From Paraconiothyrium sp. Pb-2020 (Eukaryota; Ascomycota; Dothideomycetes; Pleosporales; Didymosphaeriaceae): 64,000 nt of DNA. The position numbers and the translations under genes are program-made. Positions 36,200-47,700 of the stretch are shown here, in pieces. The notes beneath the pieces are model-generated. The model searched no databases. It was not told the origin of the DNA and saw only the letters and a program-made list of their open reading frames with translations. The stretch is from NCBI GenBank assembly GCA_022419385.1, contig JAJUBI010000003.1, forward strand, positions 3,534,001-3,598,000, written 5' to 3'. Within the stretch, counting starts at the first letter, position 1, and each line of letters begins with the position of its first letter.

Positions 36200-36841
36200 C
36201 TACATATATGCTGCTCGTTGCTCGGCCTCAACGTGATCGTGATACCTGTGGCAGAAGTTCATTCTCATTGCGGCGATCCAACCCTCCTGTTGATAGCGGT
36301 GTAAATTCCCACCGAATTGAGGGCTTGTGATGAATCTCTTGAGACCGCATGCTTGAATAATGTCCAGCAGACACTCTTCTGGCAGACCCCGTCCGGACAA
36401 GTCTTCTTTGACAGTCTCGAAGACCAAGGTCTTGACCACTTGATCTACGGTAAGCTTCCTCAATGAGCTACCATCCATGGTATGGAGATACACAGACTGT
36501 ATAAGGCTGAAACTGAATGTCCACGAGTCGAGAAAAGAGCAATGGTAGCTCTCCAATGCCCTATTCTTGAGAGCAGGGATGGCGTAGAAATCCGCAAAAA
36601 GGAACAGATCAAAAGCCTGTTGATCGTTCAGCTTTTTGTCCTGCACCCCGGTGTTGATCCAGTCATAGAAGATTTGGAATGTCTCGATTGTGCAATCCAT
36701 CACTTCGTAGAAATACAAGCCTCTCTCCCCGAAAGCACCGTTGAGAGCGTGATCGAAGAAATCGGAGTGAAAGCAAAGAACACCACGGTAGACACGAAAA
36801 TTCTTCTTGCGGGTTCCCTGAGTGACCTGGATGGTCATCAT
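36200..36841 (-). CDS. BTB/POZ-domain protein
   Basis: A short BTB protein, at least 213 aa. The BTB fold is clear: FRVYRGVLCFHSDFFDHALN (cf. the family pattern FxVHxxLLxxxSxFF), GLYFYEVMDCTIETFQIFYDW, then LFLFADFYAIPALKNRALE. A helical C-terminal part without Kelch repeats follows. This small BTB-only class is common in filamentous ascomycetes and probably mediates dimerisation or cullin-3 recruitment. The start is uncertain. The frame is open at ATG 36841, but homologous BTB domains have extra residues before the TIQV strand. An upstream micro-exon (ATG 36944 to 36937, then GTATAC donor, GCTAAC branch and CAG acceptor) would add residues in frame. Confidence 0.8.
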   Translation of the reverse strand: MMTIQVTQGTRKKNFRVYRGVLCFHSDFFDHALNGAFGERGLYFYEVMDCTIETFQIFYDWINTGVQDKKLNDQQAFDLFLFADFYAIPALKNRALESYHCSFLDSWTFSFSLIQSVYLHTMDGSSLRKLTVDQVVKTLVFETVKEDLSGRGLPEECLLDIIQACGLKRFITSPQFGGNLHRYQQEGWIAAMRMNFCHRYHDHVEAEQRAAYM

Positions 36842-36944
36842 GTTGTCGTAAGCAGTCCTGGGTCCTCGTTAGCCAGTTAGTGAAGACGTTTGGTCCCAGT
36901 TGGGCTGAGCACATGATAAGTTCCCTCATTGTATACAAGGCCAT

Positions 36945-37754
36945 TGCGAGACATCACATGCAGTCGGGTGGCGAACATGTCAGCGAAATAGATCGCCCGC
37001 TACGAATGCGCTGCGACGGGGGAGCTTGCAGGCGCGCGAGAAGGCAAGAGAGGGTGCAGGAGCGCGACAGAGACATCAGCAATATACTTACGCAGGTGGT
37101 TTCGATGCCGGATGACTACATGGGAAGTCACCAAGAGGGATGCCTTCCGGGCTCGCAGCGGTGTAGGTCGCAGGCATGATTCCCAGGTGTTATCTTGTGG
37201 GAGATCAGGGGTGTGGTGGGAGTCGAGAGAAAGTAATTGAGGTGAGAGTAGCTCTTGTGTACACGCCGGCGAATTGTTGACCCGCGCAGGCAAACGGAAC
37301 TGAAGGCAAGAGCGCGGCATGAGGACGTAACCGAAGTGAAGGTGAAGAACCCAGTTGGGAATACATGTAGAGGAAACTAGTGTGTATAGTACACAATGGA
37401 AATTCCGTTGAAACAACAATGTGAGTGCTACTTAATACTACCAAAACCTCGGTTTATGCTTCTACGAGGTAGCCTCTAAGATGTTCTGAATAGTCCGTAG
37501 TATAGACAACAATCGCCGTGGACACAGGCAATTCCATCCTACACACTATTGGCAGGCGTTTGATATGGCACAGGCCAGTAAGGCTCATAGCATCCGCAAG
37601 AAGCTCACCTGCAGCTTCTTGGACCTTCTCGAGCTGGGGGGCCGCGCGCACTAAGAGTTATAAGACACTGGAGGGGAAGAGCTGGCAGGGACACTTTCAC
37701 CTTGCCCCACCGAGCTGAATGTACACATAATTTACAGATTTACCATACAAGATA
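36945..37754. other. Intergenic, nothing recognised
   Basis: About 810 bp between the BTB gene 5' end and the stop of the threonyl-tRNA synthetase gene. It contains only short, conflicting frames. Confidence 0.5.
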
Positions 37755-39416
37755 CTACAAAAAGCCCTCGACCAGCCTCATGAAATATCTTCTCGCTTCT
37801 TCTACCGTAAGTCCGACACTGATATTCCCATTCTTTTCATCGTTCTCTGTCAGCGGTCGTCCCAACAGCTCCCTGACAATTTTGGTCACGCTGCCAGCAT
37901 TAGGTTGATTCGTGACTTGCAGACGCACGGTCTGAGAGTTCACTTCCTCTGTACCGATGACAATGACATGATTGTACTTTTTGATTCGGGCTTCGTGGAA
38001 CTTCTTGCCTAACGCACGGGCGCTAGAGTCGATGTCGATGGGGAGGTGGATCGTAGATAGCTGCTGTGGCGTCGGTTTGATATCGGTTCCTTCTCGTGCA
38101 TCGCTCGGATGCGACGAATCTGCGATACCTGCGAGCGCGGACTGGACGCGAGCGGCGTACTCAAGCACTTGAGGCGTTTGGTTCAAGGTCATGATGAGGG
38201 CAGGGCGGGGCGAAAGCCAAAATGGAAAGCTGCCGTTGTAGTGCTCGATGAGGAGGGCCATAAAGCGTTCTAGCGATCCGTAGATGGCGCGATGGACGAT
38301 GACGGGTCGGCGACATGATGGCTCAATATTCCTGTCCCCAGCTGATATGGGTCCTGCCTCTAGCTCCTCGGGGGATGCTTGATACTGTAGATCAAATCGT
38401 TGGGGAAGTTGGAAGTCGAGCTGGATAGTGGCTGTTTGATGTTCCTTCCCAGTCGCATCTTTTAAAATGATATCAATCTTCGGGCCGTAGAAGGCACCAT
38501 CCCCCTCATTGACGGCCCATTCCCTTCCGCTGGTGTTCAAAGCACTAGTCAACTGCTCTTCTGCTCTGTTCCACTCTTCTAATGTCCCAATATAGTGTTC
38601 TTCTGGACGAGTTGACAGCAAAAGCTTGTACGGACCAAGGTTGAACGTGTCGTACACCATTCCTACAAACCTCAAGGTCTGCTGAATCTCGGACAAGATC
38701 TGATCTGGCCGGCAGAATATATGAGCATCGTCTTGGTGGAATCGTCGCACTCGCGTCAAGCCTGTCAAAGACCCTGATATCTCGTTGCGATGTAATGCAC
38801 TAAAGTCAGCGTACCGTACGGGGAGGTCTCTGTAGCTTTTGAGCTCGCCCTCTCCCCAAAACAGCAGGCAGTGTCCTGGGCAATTCATGGGTTTCAATCC
38901 GAACTCTTCATCCTCGCCAGCCTGCGCATTCTCCGTTCGTCCTGTTGCGCCTCGCCCTTGCACACTAAACATGTCCTCCGCATAGTTCTCCCAATGACCC
39001 GACTTCTCCCATAGCGATTTCTTGTATATCGTCGGCGTAATAACTTCCTTGTATCCGAACTGCGGGTATTGTGCTCGGAGGAAGTCTTGTAATTTCTGGA
39101 AAACATAGGCACCGTTCGGGAGAAGGAGCGGCGAACCCGGGGACATGGGAGACGTGAGGAAAAGGTCATGCAATCGAGCAATCACCCGATGGCCGGCCTC
39201 ATTGTCGGGCTTAGGCGGATCGGAAGTCGTGGGATTCAATTGAGCATTTTGCGAAGCTCGTTGCGCGCTGCGGACCACCGATTTCTGAAAAGGACCAGGA
39301 GCGGAGCATGAGCAGCTCCTGGAGAAAACTGCTACATGACTGCGAGAGATTGTCGCACGTATTGGCCTCCGACCAAGAAGAAATGACGCGGCTGGAAGCT
39401 GCCTTATGCGCGGCAT
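37755..39416 (-). CDS. MST1: Threonyl-tRNA synthetase, mitochondrial
   Basis: A single-exon 553-aa class IIa synthetase charging mitochondrial tRNA-Thr. The N-terminus is Arg/Ser-rich without early acidic residues (MPRIRQLPAASFLLGRRPIR), a good mitochondrial presequence. No TGS/editing domain precedes the catalytic core, as in yeast Mst1. Catalytic motifs are GYKEVITPTIYKKSLWEKSG (motif 1 area), FGLKPMNCPGHCLLFWGEGE (zinc Cys), ALHRNEISGSLTGLTRVRRF (motif 2) and HRAIYGSLERFMALLIEHYN (motif 3). The anticodon-binding domain follows, from about 420 to the end, with HVIVIGTEEVNSQTVRLQ. It is divergently arranged with the next gene; the starts are 417 bp apart. Confidence 0.95.
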   Translation of the reverse strand: MPRIRQLPAASFLLGRRPIRATISRSHVAVFSRSCSCSAPGPFQKSVVRSAQRASQNAQLNPTTSDPPKPDNEAGHRVIARLHDLFLTSPMSPGSPLLLPNGAYVFQKLQDFLRAQYPQFGYKEVITPTIYKKSLWEKSGHWENYAEDMFSVQGRGATGRTENAQAGEDEEFGLKPMNCPGHCLLFWGEGELKSYRDLPVRYADFSALHRNEISGSLTGLTRVRRFHQDDAHIFCRPDQILSEIQQTLRFVGMVYDTFNLGPYKLLLSTRPEEHYIGTLEEWNRAEEQLTSALNTSGREWAVNEGDGAFYGPKIDIILKDATGKEHQTATIQLDFQLPQRFDLQYQASPEELEAGPISAGDRNIEPSCRRPVIVHRAIYGSLERFMALLIEHYNGSFPFWLSPRPALIMTLNQTPQVLEYAARVQSALAGIADSSHPSDAREGTDIKPTPQQLSTIHLPIDIDSSARALGKKFHEARIKKYNHVIVIGTEEVNSQTVRLQVTNQPNAGSVTKIVRELLGRPLTENDEKNGNISVGLTVEEARRYFMRLVEGFL

Positions 39417-39833
39417 CGAGAAGTCTGGCGAGCTTCAGAGCTCTGCTGCACCTTCGAGACGCGTGGAGCTTAGCGCCTTGGCACGATCCAGTGATGATGA
39501 CGTCGTCCCATCTATGCGACATCAAGTCTCCTCGTGTCGCAAATGTATAATAGCATAGAGAGGAAGAATGTCGATTGTTCACTATCGATCTCAAGGTTAG
39601 ACATTAAGCCCTTTGAAGCTGCTCTTCACGGTCTTGTGCTCATTGGTCCACACCACGTCACACCTTCAGGAAGTGGCAACCTTGTTTCCCAGCCTGTTCT
39701 GTAGAATTCACAGCATGCGAACGACACCAACGTTTGGACTTTGCCAAACCTCCTAGCATACCCCACTTTATCCTGTTATAGTTTGAGAATCCTATTGGCA
39801 TAATCAGAGAGGAAAAAGGGGAAGCAAACCACA
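39417..39833. promoter_or_regulatory. Bidirectional promoter region
   Basis: 417 bp separate the ATGs of the threonyl-tRNA synthetase (-) and the membrane protein (+), so both promoters must lie here. No TATA box or recognisable operator was seen. Confidence 0.5.
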
Positions 39834-41618
39834 ATGGCCACCGTGCGACCGCGAAGGCATAATGGCAGCCTTGGAGACTCATGGGGCTCTGCAGAATACT
39901 CGGACGACAACGTGTCTATTGACTCTGCCGACTCTCTGTCAGACGCTGGGAGCCAAAGCGATTACTTTGAAGAGCACGTGCGCGATGTATTAAACGACGA
40001 AGAAGACGACATGGCAACGCCAATGCCGCACCCTAGAACTGCCCGGGCTCCAGAAGATCGCCAAGATACGCCGACCAAATTATCAACCTCCCGACTCTCG
40101 CAACGACCTCAAATGGGAAAAAATGGCTCAAGGCCTTTTCAACAGCCAACCCCGCAGCAGTCACCTGAGCCCGCCTTTATAATGCCTTCCATCAACGCAT
40201 CTGCAAACGGGTTCAACAGCGCAGCAGGCGCTTCATCTCTCCGCAACTCTCAACTCAAGAGCAGGACTCCTAGGCGTAACTCAGTACAAAGCCAGCAAAT
40301 GTCGCGCTTCCCTCGGTCAGGCAACCGCTATGCTGCCCCAGTCGAACGTCAGCAAGAAGAACCGGTGAACCCGTGGCACTTCTTGGAGCTTTTCTGGGAC
40401 TACGCTGGACGGCCTGTTCTTGGTTACTTTTACGACATCTTCAGGATGGTTATTGCTGGTTTGAAGCCTATTGCCGGTGTGGCTGGGCTCATCGCCGTCG
40501 TGGTCTTGACGCTCCAATTTGGCTCCATCTATCTCAAAAACTCCTTTCAGACGACCCTCGCCCCGTTCTGTGCGCTCCCCTTCTCCGGATATGTTCTCCC
40601 GTTCTGCGACTCAATGCCAAACGATCGCCAACCGGACTTTGAGGAGCTCGTCAACATCCAAACATCGTTCGAGGATCTCCTGGAAGCAAACAAGGACTCC
40701 TATGCCCTGCCGGCAAACATGAAGAAAAGCCAGGTTGCCATGCGTGATCTCCGCACGCAAGTGAAGTTTTCACGCCTGCCATCTAGGGCGGAGCTCGAAG
40801 TGGAGCTGTATACCTTCATCGAGACCGCGCGCGAGGCTTCTGATGATCTTGCCAAGTACAACGCCCGCATCGGCTACGTTACAGACCAGGTAATCTCCAC
40901 CAACCGCTGGACACTTCAAGTCTTGGAAGGCATCGCCGCCGGAGAAGCCAACCGCGGCGCTCTCTCCGTCGCACTATCCTACATGAACCCCGCCGCCATG
41001 TTGTACGGTCCGCCGGAAACACTCGACCAACTGATCTTCGCACAATACGTCAAGCACGTTACTAAGCTCAAGGACGACATCACCAGCTTGATCCACTTTA
41101 GCGAGTCACTCATCAAAGTCCTCAACAACCTGGACAATCATCTAGATATCATCGCTGACATTGCTCACCGCGATGACCATCACCTCACCCGTGACCGCGA
41201 GGAACTCCTCGCCCAGCTCTGGTCTATGCTTGGTGGAAATCGCTCGTCGAAAGCCGCAAATGCTGCGTCACTCCAGCTACTTCACGATGTTAGGCGGTAC
41301 CGCTCGCTTGCAGTGCAGCACGTGAGTGCAACATTGCTCAAACTCCAGGAGATCCGCTCTGGGCTTGATAACCTTCGTGATGGTGTTGCAGCACCCGAGC
41401 TGGTTGGATATAGAGCGGATATCCCGTTGCAGTGGCATATCGATGTTGTGAGCCGGAGCGTTGAGCGGTTGCGCGACGCCCGTGGTGAGAGCATGGCGAT
41501 CGAGCGGGATAACATCCGAAAGGGGATGCGAGAGGGTATTGGAGGGGACGATGTGCGACAAGTGGAGCGTGGCGAGATGCCGACAGTGTATGCGAAGGGG
41601 AAGGATGAGAAGGCGTAG
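39834..41618 (+). CDS. Conserved-looking fungal membrane protein of unknown function
   Basis: A single-exon 594-aa protein I cannot assign. Residues 1-180 are disordered and acidic then Ser/Gln/Pro-rich (YSDDNVSIDSADSLSDAG, QQPTPQQSPEP). An aromatic helix (NPWHFLELFWDYAGRPVLGY) leads to one strong transmembrane segment (GVAGLIAVVVLTLQFGSIYL, about 220-240) and a short Cys-containing hydrophobic loop. The remaining 330 residues are helical and coiled-coil-like, with a pair of long helical blocks (SRAELEVELYTFIETAREAS, LIHFSESLIKVLNNLDNHLD). The topology resembles a single-pass organelle or ER/nuclear-envelope protein with a large helical domain. The codon structure is convincing throughout. 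It shares a promoter region with mitochondrial threonyl-tRNA synthetase. Confidence 0.85.
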   Translation: MATVRPRRHNGSLGDSWGSAEYSDDNVSIDSADSLSDAGSQSDYFEEHVRDVLNDEEDDMATPMPHPRTARAPEDRQDTPTKLSTSRLSQRPQMGKNGSRPFQQPTPQQSPEPAFIMPSINASANGFNSAAGASSLRNSQLKSRTPRRNSVQSQQMSRFPRSGNRYAAPVERQQEEPVNPWHFLELFWDYAGRPVLGYFYDIFRMVIAGLKPIAGVAGLIAVVVLTLQFGSIYLKNSFQTTLAPFCALPFSGYVLPFCDSMPNDRQPDFEELVNIQTSFEDLLEANKDSYALPANMKKSQVAMRDLRTQVKFSRLPSRAELEVELYTFIETAREASDDLAKYNARIGYVTDQVISTNRWTLQVLEGIAAGEANRGALSVALSYMNPAAMLYGPPETLDQLIFAQYVKHVTKLKDDITSLIHFSESLIKVLNNLDNHLDIIADIAHRDDHHLTRDREELLAQLWSMLGGNRSSKAANAASLQLLHDVRRYRSLAVQHVSATLLKLQEIRSGLDNLRDGVAAPELVGYRADIPLQWHIDVVSRSVERLRDARGESMAIERDNIRKGMREGIGGDDVRQVERGEMPTVYAKGKDEKA

Positions 41619-41912
41619 GGCGCCGTTGTTAATCGGAGGGGCGAAGACAAAGCAATGAGCTGTTAGACGGATAGGCATCTCTTCTCTATCGGTCATGGGA
41701 AAGACGTAGACGGTTGGAATGATCCTGGCAAGAAAGCAGGCATGGAACTTTTGAATATCATCACCGCTTGGTGCATGATTGGATACGGACGACCGACATG
41801 GCACGGGGGCGTTTCCCATTCTCATCCCATTCGTAGCACACACCTAGATACCCCTATATGAAATTATTCGTGACCACCCTTTGCTTTCACCATTTGATCG
41901 GTTGCCAGCCTA

Positions 41913-43130
41913 TCAACACATCTGCACCTCACAGATCGCTCTTCGAATTCCCTTCTCCAAACCCTCAAACTCCATCTCATACGCCACACAGCCCTTCTTC
42001 CCACACTCCTCCCGAAACTCATCCACACTCCCACCAACCCCAAAGTAGTGCCTTTTCGCCGCAACAAGCGCCTTGCCGCTCTTCACGCGCTGCATCAGCG
42101 CGATCATCGCATCCGTAAACGCTACGAGACTGGCAGGAGAGTAAATGGTCTCTGATGCGAGAATGAGCGTGTTGAGCTCAGGAGAAGAGGGAATCAGTGA
42201 CGTGAGGGTTGTGGTCGGGAGCCAGGATCCGGAGAGGAGGGTGAGGGTTAGTCCCGTGACTCTGAGTTGTGCTTTGAATGCGTCAAGCACTTCAGGCGTC
42301 AGGTACAAATCGCCATTATCCTCTTCCCCTCCGCTACTCGTCAGTGGATTCCCCGCCTCACCGAATACCTCTTTGCTCTTCTCCTCGTCGAGAGTGCTTG
42401 CCCATGTCAACACAAGGTTGGGCAAAGTGACCAGCCGCAACACATCGGCATTGTAATCCGTCAGTGTGAAGTACATCCCCAGCCCGTTCTGCAGCGCATA
42501 TTGGAAGAGCAAGAGGGAGGGAATGGCTGTTCCGCAGCCCATTTCTACAACGTGGTTGACGCGTACGAGGTCGTCGAGGTCTTTGCGGGGACCGCGGTCC
42601 AGGAGGTAGCGCGCGAGGTCGAGGCTGCATTCCCAGGTTTTGTAGCCGCCTTCGTAGATGTTGGTTTGGACGTCGGAGTCCTATGAACGTGATCAATGGT
42701 CGGATGACTGTGTGGGAAGAAGGATCAAAAACGTACATCAAGCCCAGTCAAGGGGTTCGGAGAAGAGCCGTCATCTTCGGCCATGAGTTGGAGGCGCACA
42801 TCGAAGAGTTCGCGACGGGGGAGCCGCGCGGTATGGCCTTGCGGGGATGTGGTTGTGGATAGGGAAAAGGATAGTTTGTCCGGCAGAGAGGAGAGCTACT
42901 AATGTTAGGTATGCGTAAATACAACGACACTGTGTGGTGTGTTTGCGCGTGAAACATCCGAAAGTGTGATGCCGAGGTTGCATACCTACCAACTCATCTA
43001 AGTCGTGTGTTCGCGCAGGGATCGGCGGAGGGGCATCCTGGACCGTTGTTGCTGAGGATTGAGAGGCCTGAGAGACATCTTCTGGATCGACTTGTATGTC
43101 ATCGCCCGAAAAGCCAAAGCTGAAAGACAT
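41913..43130 (-). CDS. HPM1: Protein-histidine N-methyltransferase (METTL18/Hpm1-like)
   Basis: A 355-aa SAM-dependent methyltransferase in three exons: 43130-42990, 42895-42737 and 42680-41913. The N-terminus MSFSFGFSGDDI matches the typical start of this family and is followed by the conserved DLDELLSSLPDKLSFS block, which is formed only after splicing. RREL FDVRLQLMAEDD and NIYEGGYKTWECSLDLARYL precede the SAM site VVEMGCGTAIPSL (GCG at 148-150). Later come YFTLTDYNADVLRLVTLPNL and a beta-strand ASETIYSP. Family knowledge: yeast Hpm1 and human METTL18 methylate a histidine of ribosomal protein uL3. The ATG choice rests on family resemblance; an in-frame upstream extension opens only from TTG. 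Confidence 0.9.
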
Positions 43131-43478
43131 GTTCACGCGTTGCGCCGCGGGGTTTGTCAAGAATGTGGTGGATTTTCTATCAGTTATCGATAAGACGTCG
43201 CGTCGTCATTGGTCCGTGCAAACCCTCGCGAAGGGAGAGCCGCCAACGCGTTCGGAATCTTGAGTCTATGATGCCGTGTGATTGTCACATATGAGATTTG
43301 AGGAACATGCACATAATTCCCGCCATAACCAACGTCGATGCTCTACGCTGTTGCCGCTGCCGATTCGCTCTTCGCGCGCTGCATGGAAAGCTCAGCGCTG
43401 AAAGTAGCCAAACTGCTCCGGATGCTCGTCGATTCCCTTTTTTGAAAGTTCAGAATGTAGGCGCTGCTGTTCGCCATG
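43131..43478. other. Intergenic, short spacer
   Basis: 348 bp between the bHLH gene stop and the methyltransferase start, both minus-strand; it should hold the methyltransferase promoter. No motif was recognised. Confidence 0.4.
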
Positions 43479-43823
43479 CTATTGCTCGCTCTCGTTGCGC
43501 TTCTGCTGGCTTTCGCACGCGGTGACGGTCTCTCGCGAAAGTTCCCAGCCTGCCGTGTCCAAGCCCTTTGCCTTGCCGGCCTCGATAAGCTTCTGGCGCT
43601 CACTGATCTTCTCCCGCATGTGTTGCAAGGTAGCTTCCAGAACAACGGCCTCGCTCCTCCCTTGGCCTTCCATGCCGGGTACAATGGACGCGAGCCGGTC
43701 GAAGCCGTCCCGGATGGCCTCGCGGCGCTTCTGCTCTGATCTTATGTGATTTTCTTTTTTCTGTGCTTCGGTAAGGCGTGGACGATCGGCGGCGCCTGGA
43801 GGTGGGCTTTGAGAGGAAGTCAT
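43479..43823 (-). CDS. Small bHLH transcription factor (INO4/MLX-like)
   Basis: A single-exon 114-aa basic helix-loop-helix protein. The basic region is ENHIRSEQKRREAIRDGFDR, with the His-Glu-Arg triplet at 5-residue spacing (H..E..R) that reads E-box DNA of CACGTG type. Helix 1 ends in LASIVPG, a short loop follows (MEGQGRSE), and helix 2 is AVVLEATLQHMREKISERQK. No activation domain is present, as in yeast Ino4, which works as a heterodimer. The small size and SEAVVL helix resemble Ino4 and animal MLX. It is nuclear, with targets unknown. The gene lies on the same strand as, and just upstream of, the histidine methyltransferase gene. Confidence 0.88.
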   Translation of the reverse strand: MTSSQSPPPGAADRPRLTEAQKKENHIRSEQKRREAIRDGFDRLASIVPGMEGQGRSEAVVLEATLQHMREKISERQKLIEAGKAKGLDTAGWELSRETVTACESQQKRNESEQ

Positions 43824-44748
43824 CGTGTATGTTTGTTGTGGCTCCGGGTGCCGGCGGTGGGTTGCGGAGTGGTATCGGTATGTCAGGAATGCAAAAGATG
43901 ATCTGCCTCTGCGTGTCCTAGGACGAAACGTAACATGATCTGGAGTCTTCTGTATGGGATGGGCAGCGTCGGCAGAGGGGAGACGGCTCGGCTGCCTGTG
44001 ACGGGGTGAGGAGCCTGCGGTGGATGGCGTGGAGGTCGTCGAGGAAAGGGCTACCGGATGGGCTTCATGTGAAAGTCCGACCGGCGCGTCGCCGCGATAC
44101 TATCGTATTCGAGGTTAGCAGCGCGGGACGTTTGCGCGCTCAGCCATTATGTACACGGACGCTACCGGCTAGACTGCGTGATCCAATCCGAGATGCGTGA
44201 AAGAGCAGCTGAGGTGGAGGTCTCGGCGCACAGGCACTTGCGGACAAAGGCGACGGGAAGCCGACGAGTGCCCCAGCGCCTCGGGAGCGCGACGGATGCG
44301 GTACTTTATTTACGGTGGTTTTTTTGCGAGCCTCATCGCGTCGGTGGCTTCGCCCAAGGGCGAGGGTGCAGATTAGCTAGCACTGTTCTAAGATTAAAGT
44401 GTTTCATGAGCTGTAGTCAGCCGATGGTGCATGCTGCAAGCTATGGCGGGCTCTGCCAGGAAAGCACTTGTGACGCAGCAGGACAAGCTCCCGCCACCAA
44501 GAGCCCCAGTCCCACGCCCAAGACCAGCCGCCGCCGCAACGCTGGCTTGAAACATACGCTCGCTGTCTACGCGACTCACGCAGAGGAAGAAAACGCCTTC
44601 GTGCCGTGTAGGACGGCGTAAAAGAGAAGGATCACCCCCGCCGCACCGCGCACGCCCGACAGCAATCAGCAGCTCGCTAGCTTGACATGCGCCCAACCAC
44701 TCGCCCACGATACACGTACCGCTTCTGAAGGCACCGCATACCACTACA
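43824..44748. other. Intergenic, divergent promoters
   Basis: About 925 bp between the bHLH start (-) and the Git1-like start (+). Short frames at 44006-44621 look like GC-rich background. A T-tract lies near 44320-44332. Confidence 0.5.
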
Positions 44749-47700
44749 ATGGATCAGGTTCAGGGCACCAACAGCCGCGTCAACAGCATCCAGCGTGGTG
44801 AACGTGTCGCGCGGCGGGGCTCGGGTTCAGCGCGAGGGAAGCAGCGCAACATCTCCGCCCAAGATGCCTATCTCTACGCTCTTCGCGCAGCATATCTCGC
44901 ATATCTGCTGCAGCCACGCCAGAAACGAGTGCAGCATGTTCCTGCTGCGCCCAAACCCGTACAGCGCTCGTCGACATCCGTGAACGACCTCATGAAGGAC
45001 TTCTCCTTGATACGCGATTCCAAGAGCACACGCTTTCCCAAAGACTTCATGAGCGAGCTGGACAAGCGGATAACAGGCGTGCTGGTGGGAACAGAGCGCA
45101 TGCCTGAGTACAAGGACGCTACCGTGAAGCGCACATTCGCCGTCTTCCTGAACGAATTCAAGAAGCCGCAGTTTCGAAAGTCGATGGAGAAAGATCGCAG
45201 AGTGGAGGACTTGCTGCTCATTTTCTTCTCCAACGCGACGAAAGAATTATCCAAAGGCAAACCCCCTGGCGACGACGGCTGGAAACTCATGGTAGACCGG
45301 CACGTTGCACTCTTTATCCGTCTACTCAGCTCCACGTTGAGGAATCACGACTGGGCGCGAGACCGGCCAGAGTTGATGACTCGATTGCAAACCATGGAGA
45401 AGAAGCTCTTGATGCATGACCAAGATTTGGCTTCAGAGGCCCAGCGCAATGGCGGACAAGGGGGCTCCACAATAGAAGTAGAGGTTCCACGCAGCTACGA
45501 GGTGAAGGACATGCCCCTAGTCCTGGTAGTCTCTCGCATATTCGCCATATCGTATCAGGATGTACAGAATGATATCAATCGATACAAGTCTGTATGGACA
45601 GAGAAGGCGGCACTGCAAGACCTCAAGACGTATCAAGCGCATCTGAGTCTGATGAGTAACAAAACCTTGAACAGCGATGACTTTGACCTGGATGATGCAT
45701 ACCAAGCGTGGAGGCATCAAGAGGTTCAAGATCTGTCGCAAATGATACTTGCCATCGTACAGTCGAATCCCGAACTAGCAAAAAGCACGCTCGGTGGGTC
45801 AGTGCCACAGTTCAAGCCAAATGCCTCTCACGAAACTGCCTACCACGATCCCTCAAGACGTGATTCGAATGCGACACAGAACGGCTCCTCATATGTCATC
45901 GACCAACCTGTGGATATGAGTGGTCTCAGCTTACAGGATAACGGCGGAGACAATGACCTGCCCTTCACGTTCATACCCTCAGACCCACGAGCATACTACC
46001 GTGCGATCCTGAAAGAGGCTCTCGCGTACGATATAGCAGATGCCCAGTTGCAGCCCTCTGAGGCGACAAGCGATGTCCCTTCCTTCAAGTTACTGTCTAA
46101 GCAGTCTACTGAGCTGCTGACGGAGATAGCCTTGCGATGGCGACTTCCACAGTTTTCACGACTAGTCCTTTTCCTCGACGTGGTGAAGGAGAAGTACGAA
46201 AATCAAGAAGTCGACCTTGACACCTTAGATGCAGCGTTCAATTACGCCAAAGAGCCGCCGCCGACCGACAAGAAATCGCACCGTCTCAGTCAAATACAGG
46301 TCGCAGACTCGCTATTCGACACCTCAAGATGGACAGTACATGATTACGCTCTCAAGCAACACACCTTATCGGTGCTCCACGACTGTTTGCTTCGCGAGCT
46401 GTATGAGACCCTGCTTCTCGTATACGAGACAAAAACGCCACCATTGGGCCCGCTCATGTATGTGCTGACCACGCACATCTACGAAGATCCTTTATTCCCG
46501 GATAATCCGGAGGCCTTGGACCAGTACACCGAGGAGTTGAAGAAAGCGCTCCGTGAAAAGGCGTCTGACAAGTATCGCGAACTGCTTGCGAAGCACATCC
46601 CGGAGACCAAAGAAGAGTGGGAGTTCTATCATGTCATTGAGCTCGGTCGTGCTGTCGTGAAGCTCTGTGAGAAAATACAGAAACGGTACAAGAAGAATCC
46701 TGAGATTATGGGTGTCAGCCCAATGATGTGTCTTGTAGAACAGATGTTCCCGGCATACGCAGCAGATGCGAGGGACTTGGTGTCTCGAATCTTGGATGTT
46801 GCCCACGAAAATGGCCACGAAGTTCCCGTCGAAGACGGCTTCGAGCTGTATAAGGAGCTTGTCGAGATCAGGCGAATTCATGGTGACGCTCTCCCTAATC
46901 GCAAATTTGCCTTTTACATCGAAGGGCTATTGCAAGACTTTGTGTGGAGATGGATCGAACGGACCGACGAAAACCTCATCGGATGGGTCGAGAATGCTTT
47001 CAAAGCGGACAAATTCCAGATTGAATCTCCCAATCCAGTGCCCATGGATGACGAACGTCACAGCGTGTCTGTCGTAGACATATTCCGATCCTTCAAACAG
47101 AGTATTGAGCAAATAGTTTCCTTGAATTGGGACGATGATCTCCAATACGCCAAGTTCATGACAGCAGTCTCCAAATCAATAGGAATTGGCTTAGCGAGAT
47201 ACTGCGAGCTCGTAGAGCAGAAGTTCGCTAGAGAAATGGATCGCATGACGCCTGAGCAAGAAGCAGCAGCCCGCCAGACTCGACAAGAGAAGTGGATCTC
47301 CATGGCAAAGGACCTATACAATCAGAAGGAAAAGATCGAACCTTTCAACTTCTACCCAGAGGTGAGTGAGGCCTCACTCGTATATGCCTGCAGTACTAAC
47401 TTTGCGTAGTCATTAATCAAGCTAAACAACGTTGAATACGCCATGCTGCAACTTGACAAACTCGAAAAGGAAATCAACGTAGATGCATGCGCGGAGGTTA
47501 TCAACAGGCATGCTCCGCCACCACAACAGCGCGTTCGCTCCAACAACTATGTCTTTACCATCAAGATTATCGAAGCCGAAGATCTGAAAGCATGCGACAT
47601 CAACGGTCTCAGTGACCCATACGTCGTTCTCGGAGACGAATATCAGAAACGACTGGCGAAAACGCGTGTCATCTATGCCAACCTCAATCCGCGCTGGGAC

